DNA of 64,000 bases from Lachnospiraceae bacterium (GTDB taxonomy: Bacteria > Bacillota > Clostridia > Lachnospirales > Lachnospiraceae). Of this stretch, positions 16,302-23,140 are shown piece after piece. The notes under the pieces are model-generated. The model was not told where the DNA came from. It did no database searches and saw nothing but the letters and a program-made list of their open reading frames with translations. The stretch covers positions 5,566 through 69,565 of the forward strand of contig SFDP01000014.1 of NCBI GenBank assembly GCA_004558185.1, in the 5' to 3' direction. A program made the translations under genes and the position numbers. The first letter of the stretch is position 1. Each line of letters opens with the position of its first letter.

Positions 16302-17666
16302 CTATTTTGTACTCTGCAAGAGTAAATAGAGCAGGGCTGCATCACCCTGACTTACGCCCTCCCCGTTTTGCAGATTTCTTTTCCCAAAGCCCTCTGCCAG
16401 GCAGACTGCATCCGGGTTTCTTCCCAGAAAATAATCCCGATAATTTTTTTGCAGGGTACTGTACTCATGATTAGTAATGATATAATTGACCAGTGCCATG
16501 ACCGACATATCCTTCAGCATACCTTCCACATCATAAAAATCCCGTACCCCGGAAACATAATAATTATCCTTGCCGCTGGTCAGAGAAATGGTTTCTGCCT
16601 GCTTCATCACTTTATTCATCAGCTGCTTGTTCCATTCCATATTGGTACTATATTTGCAGGATAAATAGGCATAGTCTCCAAATAAGGAAAAATCATATCG
16701 GGTATAGCTTTTTGCCTCTTCCTTCATCCCCAAATACTGGCCGATGGCCTGAGAATAGCGAGCCCTTCCCGTTTTCTTAAATAGCTGGGTTACCGCAAAG
16801 TATCCTGCATCATAGCTCACATTATCCAGGCTGCCTCTAATACTGGAAAAGGCTCTTTCTGCTGAAAGCTGGGCCTGTGTAGCCGCAGCAATATCCGTAG
16901 CCTGAAGATAGTTGGCGTACATGGCCATAACCCCTGCAAATTCTGCCGTAGCTGCCAGAGAAATGGCTTGAGCTTCTGTTTCCTGCGGTATCACTTCGTA
17001 TACACTTCCGGTTTTTTCATCCTGAGCCAGGGAAAGCAGTTCTATTTTCTCCTTAAGTACACGCTGCAGTCTTTCCGGCTCTAAGATCTTCTCCGGATAA
17101 AGCTCCAGCGTCAGCAGTATCCCTGCCAACTGATAACAAAGGCTGGATGTGTCCCGATTATCCAAGGCAAGCCGATCCAAAAGGCTGACCTCCAGAGAAG
17201 CATATGCCCCCTCCTGAATCACAAAAATATCGGAATATCCCAGATTTTTTTGATAAAGATAATAACTGCCTTCCTTTTTCAAAGAAGAAAAATCTGCTAA
17301 ATAGAGAGTCTCTCTTTCTTCTCCCTTCCTGTTTTCTTTCTGGTAAACACTAATCCTTGCTTCTTTCAATGTTCCGGCAAAAATCGGCTGATTGGTAGCT
17401 GCATCATAGACTCCAAAGAAGGTATCCAACCCGTTGCCCTGTAAAATCGCCACCTTACTCTCTTCGGGAAGATACCCAATCTGATTCACCAGAATATTAG
17501 GTGTCTGTTTGGGAGTAGTATAAGAAAAGTCCGGCGTCAATCCCAGAGTGTCCTGATCACTTTCCTTGGCCATCCCCAGTGAATCCAGCGGACTGCCAAA
17601 AGAAAAAGAACACCCGGCCAACATACTGATACACAAAAGAATTGACAGCCAGACCTTTATACGCAC
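16302..17666 (-). CDS. Lipoprotein related to glycoside hydrolase family 9
   Basis: 454 residues. Signal peptide with lipobox MLAGC (Cys about 19). An N-terminal immunoglobulin-like domain (about residues 55-150) starts ILVNQIGYLPEESKVAIL, as in GH9 CelD_N modules. An alpha-helical (alpha/alpha)6-type region follows, ending with YRDYFLGRNPDAVCLAEGFG, which resembles the GH9 stretch HYxLGxNPxxxSYVTGFG. The DAGDY catalytic aspartates and the HxHxR end motif that active GH9 enzymes use were not found. It may therefore be an inactive carbohydrate-binding relative or a diverged hydrolase. It lies between ddl and the SpoIIQ-like gene. The family link is moderate. Confidence 0.6.
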   Translation of the reverse strand: MRIKVWLSILLCISMLAGCSFSFGSPLDSLGMAKESDQDTLGLTPDFSYTTPKQTPNILVNQIGYLPEESKVAILQGNGLDTFFGVYDAATNQPIFAGTLKEARISVYQKENRKGEERETLYLADFSSLKKEGSYYLYQKNLGYSDIFVIQEGAYASLEVSLLDRLALDNRDTSSLCYQLAGILLTLELYPEKILEPERLQRVLKEKIELLSLAQDEKTGSVYEVIPQETEAQAISLAATAEFAGVMAMYANYLQATDIAAATQAQLSAERAFSSIRGSLDNVSYDAGYFAVTQLFKKTGRARYSQAIGQYLGMKEEAKSYTRYDFSLFGDYAYLSCKYSTNMEWNKQLMNKVMKQAETISLTSGKDNYYVSGVRDFYDVEGMLKDMSVMALVNYIITNHEYSTLQKNYRDYFLGRNPDAVCLAEGFGKRNLQNGEGVSQGDAALLYLLLQSTK

Positions 17667-17739
17667 ACCTTTTTCCTCCCTTATCTTCTTCTTTCGTATT
17701 ATACAGAAAAGTAGCTCTTCGGTAAAGCCCGGCTTTTAC

Positions 17740-18555
17740 TTATTTTAGTTTTCCCATGGGATCCATCGGTGTTCCATCCTTTGACAATGCAAAATACACG
17801 TTGCAGCCTTCTACACTGTAGTATTTTGTAGGTGCGGCAACATCAGCCAGATAGGCTCCTTTTTCCACCAGATCTCCTTCCTTTACCTGAATATTCGTTA
17901 GCTGTCCATATACTACCTGGTAGCCGCTTCCGATATCCATGTAGATGGTATTGCCGGTCTCCTCTTCTTTGGCAATTTTACTCACCCTGCCGGTGGCTGC
18001 AGCACTGATCTGCTGCCCCTCTGTGGCCTGAATGACAATGCCCGGATTGACCTTATATTGCTCCAGACTGGCAAAATATACGGGTTTGTCCATACTATAG
18101 TTGATGAGGACATTGCCCACCACAGGCCAGACCAGAGTTTCCTTTTCTCCAAACTTTAGTTCCTCAGGCTTCTCCTGCTCTTTATCTGCCTTCGATGGCT
18201 CCTCCGTTTGACTGCCGTTTTCTTCTCCTGCGGCCAGCTCCCAGGGAAACAGAGCCTCACTCTCCCCACCTTCCTTTTTTACGATCTCGGGATTTTCCAC
18301 TTTGCGAGAGCTTACCTGTGCACTGTCCTGAATATCAGAATCGGAATGTTCAGCAGAGTCTTTTATGGGAAACTCCGTCTTATTCCCATCCTCCTCTGCT
18401 TTTTGAAGTCCCGACAGATCCACTACATAGTCCTGGTTGGCCTTATTTCTTTCTTTTACATACACACCAGTCATGGTAAGAGCCGTAAGCACAAAAAGAC
18501 TGGACATCAGCATAATTATTTTTTCTTTTTTCTGATTTCTCCTTCTTCGCTTCAT
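17740..18555 (-). CDS. SpoIIQ-like LytM/M23 protein lacking zinc ligands
   Basis: 271 residues. A basic N-terminus and one membrane segment (IIMLMSSLFVLTALTMTGVYV) precede a long acidic linker. A LytM fold follows at about residues 145-268 (WPVVGNVLINYS, VNPGIVIQATEG, AAATGRVSKIAKEE, GYQVVYGQLTNIQVKEGDLVEKG, YFALSKDGTPMDP). In active M23 peptidases the first ligand is in HxGIDI and the last in HLHFE; here they read NPGIVI and NVYFA, so zinc binding is not expected. Forespore SpoIIQ is similar in B. subtilis, where it is a scaffold pairing with SpoIIIAH. Direct adjacency to spoIID supports a role in engulfment. The GGAGG site supports the start. Confidence 0.8.
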   Translation of the reverse strand: MKRRRRNQKKEKIIMLMSSLFVLTALTMTGVYVKERNKANQDYVVDLSGLQKAEEDGNKTEFPIKDSAEHSDSDIQDSAQVSSRKVENPEIVKKEGGESEALFPWELAAGEENGSQTEEPSKADKEQEKPEELKFGEKETLVWPVVGNVLINYSMDKPVYFASLEQYKVNPGIVIQATEGQQISAAATGRVSKIAKEEETGNTIYMDIGSGYQVVYGQLTNIQVKEGDLVEKGAYLADVAAPTKYYSVEGCNVYFALSKDGTPMDPMGKLK

Positions 18556-18634
18556 TGTATCTTCCTCCTTTTTCCTTAGTTTTTCCTTTCCTGGTATCTT
18601 TATACCCGTTTTTCCAATCTTTAAAACTTTTCAA

Positions 18635-19600
18635 TTACAACTTTTCAATAGTAATCTCAGAAAAGAAGGTTTCCAACAACTGACGATAGGTTTGTCCCTG
18701 TTTGGCCAGCTCATTTGCCTGGTACTGGGAAAATCCAAAGCCATGTCCCATTCCTCTCGTTTTTATGACGATCGTATCATCCTGCTTTTCCAATGTGAAG
18801 CAGGATGAATTTAGTCCCAAAGCATAACGAAACTCTTCACCCTGTATCTTTTTTCCCCCAATCTCCACCGTTTTTACATAATCTGCCAAATCCCGATGAA
18901 GAATGATCTTATCTAAAGTCCATTTTTCCTCTCCTAATAACCTACTCACCTTTTTTTCAAATTCTCTCCTTGAAAGCTCTGCTCTGCCCAAATATTCTTT
19001 TGCCTCGACATCCTGCGGGCAGGGGCAGGAGCATACATAGGCCCAACGTTTTGCATGAGCCTGATACTCACCTACTGTTCTGGTCATGCCACTGCTGATT
19101 CGAAAAAAGGGCGGAGCTGCAATCTGTCCCTGCCATACCAATACCATTCCCTTGGTTTCCTCTAATATTTCCTTAATCAGTGCACAATTTTCCTCATTTG
19201 ATTCTTTCCAGATTTTCTGGCAGGCAGTGGGTGAAAGATAGGCTTCTTCCAGCTCATTTCCGGGAATAATATCATATCCCTTCTCTTTTTTGGCCAGACT
19301 ATAGCACCAGGAGCGCAGCATAATTGCCTGAGCCTTTAGGGTTTCCCTCTCGTAATCCACAGGGATGGTAGCTGCCATCATACCGGCCAGATACTCTTCC
19401 AATGGAATTCGTTCCTTTCCCCATAGCCTGTCCACTTCTACCCAGGTATCACTGATATAGTTGGCAGAACGTATTTCTTCCTGACCTCCATCACCCATAA
19501 GGCTGCCTAAATAGGGAAGAAGAAGAAAAAAAAGAAGAGTGAACAGGATCAGTCTTCCTGCCGCTCTCCTTCTTTCTTTCCGGGGCCTTACTCTTTTCAT
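18635..19600 (-). CDS. spoIID: Stage II sporulation protein D
   Basis: Peptidoglycan-remodelling protein of the engulfing mother cell. 321 residues from the ATG at 19600 with AAGGAAGG 8 nt upstream. A basic N-terminus and one membrane segment (LILFTLLFFLLLPYLGSL) are followed by the SpoIID domain: IPLEEYLAGMMAATIPVDYE, ETLKAQAIMLRSWCYSLA, ISSGMTRTVGE and MGHGFGFSQYQANELAKQG. The catalytic Glu of the B. subtilis lytic transglycosylase (in the ASEMP context) aligns with Thr78 here (AATIP). Activity may therefore be lost, or another residue may substitute. It is followed by the SpoIIQ-like gene. Family membership is clear. Confidence 0.92.
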   Translation of the reverse strand: MKRVRPRKERRRAAGRLILFTLLFFLLLPYLGSLMGDGGQEEIRSANYISDTWVEVDRLWGKERIPLEEYLAGMMAATIPVDYERETLKAQAIMLRSWCYSLAKKEKGYDIIPGNELEEAYLSPTACQKIWKESNEENCALIKEILEETKGMVLVWQGQIAAPPFFRISSGMTRTVGEYQAHAKRWAYVCSCPCPQDVEAKEYLGRAELSRREFEKKVSRLLGEEKWTLDKIILHRDLADYVKTVEIGGKKIQGEEFRYALGLNSSCFTLEKQDDTIVIKTRGMGHGFGFSQYQANELAKQGQTYRQLLETFFSEITIEKL

Positions 19601-19624
19601 CAGGGTCACCTTCCTTTCTTCTTA

Positions 19625-19652
19625 AGTCTATGTTCCCTGAAAAAAAATATGC
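19625..19652 (-). promoter_or_regulatory. Possible sigma-E promoter of spoIID
   Basis: GCATATT (19646-19652) matches the sigma-E -35 consensus KMATATT. A 13-bp spacer leads to CATAGACT (19625-19632), close to CATACAHT. The start would fall near 19618, just before the ribosome binding site. spoIID is a classic sigma-E gene in Bacillus. Confidence 0.5.
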
Positions 19653-19662
19653 CCTGTTAATT

Positions 19663-20763
19663 TTATGCTAACTGCTCCAAATGACCGACTGCCAGATCAA
19701 GATGCTGCAGGGTTCCTGCCAAACCGTTTTCATACAGGAAAATTCCCGTGCTGCGGATTGCTCCATTGATCTCACCTTGACTGTTTTTGTGAGTGAAGTC
19801 AGTGGCTGCATTCTGCAGGCAGATCGCACCTACTCCCTTTTCCTCCAGCCGATATAATCTGGATGTTCCGTCTTTTTGCTGTATCCAAATCTTTAGCTTA
19901 TCCCAAATGCTGTCATTCTCATCGATCCAGCCGTTTCCATCCTCATCATACTTTGCCAGATCAGCAAAGCCGTCTCCCGATTTTGTTCCAAACAGTTCCG
20001 AGCCGTTATTGATCTTCCCATCTCCATTTAGGTCCAGAGCCAGATAGCCGCTGTCCTCACAAAGCCGAGAAATAGCCTCTTCTTCTCCGTCTGCATCCAG
20101 ATCGAAGAAAAATTTCTGATCAGAAACCTCTGCAATATTCCCATTCAGATTAATGACCAGAGGATCACACATGGCAGTTGTCCTGCGCTCCCGGCTGATA
20201 TATTGGGAAAAGCTGCGGCTCATGCCTACATCCACCTGAAAAGAGAGTTCCCGCCCATCTGCAGTTCTAACCATTCCGACAGCAGAAAAGCTGGTGCTTT
20301 CCGATTCTGAATAGAAGATCTCCTCCCTGGCCGTAATTTGAAGCGTCTGTATGGGTCTTGCCTCTATCCTGTTTGGGGACAGATCGGAGGAACTCAGTCC
20401 GTTCTTCAGCCCCAGTCTCTCCGCCAGATCCTTTCCTGCACGTTCCCCAAAGAGCAGCTTCCATAAATAAACGATGGTTTGCTGCCTAATCTCCTTTAGG
20501 GCTTCTCCAAAGTCCGCTTCCGTATTTGCCTGATACAGCCGGAAGAGATTTCCTGATCCCGACAGCTTTGCCTGGGCATCATTCAGTTTTTCTCCTCCCC
20601 CCTCTTTTGTATTCTGTAAATTTTCCTCTGTTCCTAATTCTTCCTCAGTGGTGGCGCCGGTCATTCCTCCTCCCAGGCTCACCTGATAAGATAACCTCCT
20701 TGTCTGACTGGACTGAAGAGTCCTTGCGGATTCCATTCCTATAAAAGAAGAAGCAATTTTCAA
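19663..20763 (-). CDS. EF-hand-like calcium-binding protein of unknown function under sigma-D control
   Basis: About 366 residues from a TTG at 20763 with AAGGAAGG about 10 nt upstream; an ATG at 20898 would extend it through a terminator-like hairpin. There is no signal peptide. The N-terminal half is low-complexity and helical. The C-terminal half carries Asp-rich loops FFDLDADGEEEAIS, LDLNGDGKINNGSELFG, KYDEDGNGWIDENDSIW, matching EF-hand or dockerin-like Ca2+ loops, followed by LKIWIQQKDGTSRLYRLEEK and VGAICLQNA. Similar C-terminal regions occur in VCBS/EF-hand proteins of flagellated Clostridia. A promoter of motility-sigma type lies upstream. The function is unknown. Confidence 0.75.
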   Translation of the reverse strand: MKIASSFIGMESARTLQSSQTRRLSYQVSLGGGMTGATTEEELGTEENLQNTKEGGGEKLNDAQAKLSGSGNLFRLYQANTEADFGEALKEIRQQTIVYLWKLLFGERAGKDLAERLGLKNGLSSSDLSPNRIEARPIQTLQITAREEIFYSESESTSFSAVGMVRTADGRELSFQVDVGMSRSFSQYISRERRTTAMCDPLVINLNGNIAEVSDQKFFFDLDADGEEEAISRLCEDSGYLALDLNGDGKINNGSELFGTKSGDGFADLAKYDEDGNGWIDENDSIWDKLKIWIQQKDGTSRLYRLEEKGVGAICLQNAATDFTHKNSQGEINGAIRSTGIFLYENGLAGTLQHLDLAVGHLEQLA

Positions 20764-20827
20764 TCCCTCATTTCCTTCCTTTTGCAGCAATCCTTTATTC
20801 GTCTTAACCTCCCTGTATCCGACAAAT

Positions 20828-20876
20828 AAAAAAAGGTGCACAAGTGAGTAAATCCGTTTACTCTCCCGGCACCTTC
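20828..20876 (-). terminator. Terminator-like hairpin in the leader of the EF-hand-like gene
   Basis: Outer stem AGGTGC / GCACCT and inner stem GAGTAAA / TTTACTC, followed on the minus strand by T7. It lies between the sigma-D promoter and the likely TTG start. It could be an attenuator, or part of the coding region if an upstream ATG is used. Confidence 0.65.
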
Positions 20877-20935
20877 CCTGGTTCTGCCTTATATTCATAA
20901 AAGCACCTTGGCCAAAGGGCTTCCATGTACTTATT

Positions 20936-20962
20936 ATATCGGCCAGCTCAAAAGAAACTTTA
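20936..20962 (-). promoter_or_regulatory. Sigma-D (sigma-28) promoter, consensus match
   Basis: On the minus strand TAAAGTTT, 11 bp, GCCGATAT. The -35 is perfect over eight bases and the -10 matches GCCGATAW. TAAA lies at 20959-20962 and GCCGATAT at 20936-20943. Transcription would start near 20929. Confidence 0.85.
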
Positions 20963-21042
20963 GCAGATAAAAGACGTAAATCAGGATAATATACTGCGTG
21001 AATAGTGTAGTTATTTAGAAACCCTTACATCAGCTTCTTCCG

Positions 21043-21207
21043 TTATTTCCCCAGAACCTGTAATTCTACTACATGATTAGTCGTTCTGATGTTATTTCCA
21101 TTCATATATACACGAATATAGCGAGCCTCAACACTTTCTCCTTCCCCCGGTTTTGTCCGTTCGGTATTTCCATCCAGCCAGTTCACCCTATATGATGTAT
21201 TTTCTTT
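21043..21207 (-). pseudogene. Remnant of a discoidin (F5/8 type C) domain gene
   Basis: A 54-codon open stretch ends in TAA at 21043 and is cut off by a stop just upstream. It reads NTSYRVNWLDGNTE, then ARYIRVYMNGNN and TTNHVVELQVLGK, the pattern of the last strands of F5/8 type C / CBM32 domains. It has no start codon or ribosome site. I infer the 3' end of a lost secreted carbohydrate-binding or glycosidase gene. Confidence 0.65.
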
Positions 21208-21314
21208 TCATTCGTTACACTTTTATGGCACTATTCAACAAATCTCTCTATACTTCTCTTTCAAGTCGAAGTCCGGTATACACCAAGGTGAGGAGCCGTT
21301 TAATTTCTGAACCA

Positions 21315-21343
21315 TTACAAAATTCTTTTCTTCATGCTACAAT
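21315..21343 (+). promoter_or_regulatory. Sigma-A-type promoter for the GNAT gene
   Basis: TTACAA (21315-21320), 17-bp spacer, TACAAT (21338-21343), about 57 bp upstream of the start at 21400. Confidence 0.55.
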
Positions 21344-21399
21344 AAGGAGAATATCTTGATGTGACAATGTGACAAATGGATGATAGAGAGGAACCGACA

Positions 21400-21954
21400 A
21401 TGGACAGACAAATACGAATTGCTGTGAAAGAAGATGCCAAAGAGCTGCTTGCTCTTTATACGCCCTATGTGGAGCAAACAGCCATCACCTTTGAATATGA
21501 GGCTCCTTCCTTGGATGAGTTCGAGAAAAGAATCGAACAGACCCTTAAAAAATTTCCTTATCTGGTGGCTCAGCAGGATGGACAGCTTGTAGGCTATGCC
21601 TATGCCGGCCCCTTTAGACCCAGACCTGCCTATGACTGGGCCGTGGAAACCACAATCTATATCCGTCAGGACCAAAAGAAAACAGGGCTTGGCAGAGAAT
21701 TATACCAAGCCCTGGAAAACCTTCTTTCAAAACAGCATATTTTAAATCTCTATGCCTGTATTGCCTATCCCACCGTTGAGGATGAATACCTGACCCGGGA
21801 CAGTGTTCACTTTCACCAACGGCTTGGCTATCGTTTAGTAGGGGAATTTTACCAATGTGGTTACAAATTTGGCCGCTGGTACAATATGGTGTGGATGGAA
21901 AAGCATCTGGGAAACCATGAAGCTAATCCTTCCCCTGTATGCCGATTTAATTAA
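21400..21954 (+). CDS. GNAT N-acetyltransferase, phosphinothricin acetyltransferase-like
   Basis: 184 residues from the ATG at 21400, which has GAGAGG 8 nt upstream; the ATG at 21376 has none. The GNAT fold opens IRIAVKEDAKELLALYTPYVE. The acetyl-CoA loop is DQKKTGLGRELYQALE. The late motif FHQRLGYRLVGEFYQCGYKFGRWYNMVWMEKHL is typical of the Pat/YwnH subgroup. Members acetylate phosphinothricin-like amino acids or methionine sulfoximine, and the natural substrate is usually unknown. It is monocistronic and convergent with the deacetylase gene. The pattern is firm; substrate assignment is not. Confidence 0.9.
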   Translation: MDRQIRIAVKEDAKELLALYTPYVEQTAITFEYEAPSLDEFEKRIEQTLKKFPYLVAQQDGQLVGYAYAGPFRPRPAYDWAVETTIYIRQDQKKTGLGRELYQALENLLSKQHILNLYACIAYPTVEDEYLTRDSVHFHQRLGYRLVGEFYQCGYKFGRWYNMVWMEKHLGNHEANPSPVCRFN

Positions 21955-21997
21955 CGATCAGATTTACAAAAGAAGCTGGCGGATTTTGTCCCCCTTC

Positions 21998-23035
21998 TTA
22001 CTCCCAGGGGTATTCATCCAGGCTGACAAATTCATAGCCCTGATTTCTGGCATAGTCGATAAAGTCCCCCATAATCATCGCATTATCCGGTGACGTGGAG
22101 TGAAGCAGGATTACCGCTCCGGGATGCAGTCTTTCGGTAATGGTCTGCAATGATTTGCTGACCCCGGGCTGATTCTTCGGATCCCAGTCCGCATAGGCCA
22201 GGGACCAGAACACATTTTTATAGCCCAGATCATGAACTAAATCCATGGCATTCTCAGAATATTCACCCGATGGGAACCTAAAATACGGGCTTGTATAGCC
22301 AAAATTTGCCCGAAGATAATTATCTACGCCCAATATCTCCCAGGCAAGCTCTTCTCTGGATAAGGCACTGCAGTCGGGATGGGTGCTTGCATGATTACCC
22401 ACAATATGTCCGTCATCAATCATCCGAGCTACAATTTCGGGAGCAGTCTGCAAATAATCCAGGGTACAGAAAAAGGTTGCTGTCACCTCCTTTTCCTTCA
22501 GTACGTTTAAGATATCAACGGTAAGATTTTCGTATTCATATCCGCAGTCAAAGGTCAGATACAGCTTTTTTCCCTCTGTCCGGTTATCCCAAGCCAGGGC
22601 TCCAACCTGAAGACTATCGAAATACGCCTGATTATCTACGGTAATCTGATTGGGGGCTCCATCCTTTGCCGCACCAAAGCCAAAGCTCTTCTTCTCTGTA
22701 GATAACCCCTCTTCATTCTCTGGATCCGAAACGAAAAACTCAATAATCTCCAGGGGTTCATTGCCGGTGAATGTGGAACCGGACACTTCTACCCGGGGGA
22801 TATGGGTTACCACAGCAGCGCCTTCTTTCGGTTCTTTGGCCAAATCCTCCTCCAATGCCAATGAGGTATCTGTCTCCCCCTCCTCCGACAGATTCTCTGC
22901 TTTGCTTTCTTTCCTCTCAGGAGATGCCACAGTTTCCCCGAACTCAGCAGAAGAAAGAGTTTCCTTAGTGGAGCAGGCTCCCAGCATTAGAATGGCAATA
23001 GTAATCACGCTTAGTGTACTCAATAATTTTCTCAT
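21998..23035 (-). CDS. Polysaccharide deacetylase lipoprotein, PdaA-like
   Basis: 345 residues from the ATG at 23035; a TTG at 23059 has a better-spaced GGAAG and would add eight residues. Signal peptide with lipobox MLGAC (about Cys 21). After an acidic linker comes the NodB domain: LYLTFDCGYEYENLT (motif 1, catalytic Asp followed by Cys-Gly as in PdaA types), IVGNHASTHPD (motif 2, His ligands), YFRFPSGEYSE (motif 3) and AVILLHSTSPDNA (motif 5). PdaA removes acetyl groups from muramic acid to form cortex delta-lactam. Given the nearby sporulation genes this is plausible, although PdaB or PdaC-like roles remain possible. Confidence 0.88.
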   Translation of the reverse strand: MRKLLSTLSVITIAILMLGACSTKETLSSAEFGETVASPERKESKAENLSEEGETDTSLALEEDLAKEPKEGAAVVTHIPRVEVSGSTFTGNEPLEIIEFFVSDPENEEGLSTEKKSFGFGAAKDGAPNQITVDNQAYFDSLQVGALAWDNRTEGKKLYLTFDCGYEYENLTVDILNVLKEKEVTATFFCTLDYLQTAPEIVARMIDDGHIVGNHASTHPDCSALSREELAWEILGVDNYLRANFGYTSPYFRFPSGEYSENAMDLVHDLGYKNVFWSLAYADWDPKNQPGVSKSLQTITERLHPGAVILLHSTSPDNAMIMGDFIDYARNQGYEFVSLDEYPWE

Positions 23036-23140
23036 ATGTCTTTCGCTTTCTTTAATCAATCATTATCTTCCATAATTAAGCAGCAATGAATAACAGGCAA
23101 CGTCATGCGACCCTGCCTGTCTCCGTTTGTCTTTATCCGA

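Noticed and set aside
20828..20935. Possible c-di-GMP riboswitch in the leader of the EF-hand-like gene
   Set aside because: The conserved GEMM segments were not found; only a plain terminator-like hairpin is visible.
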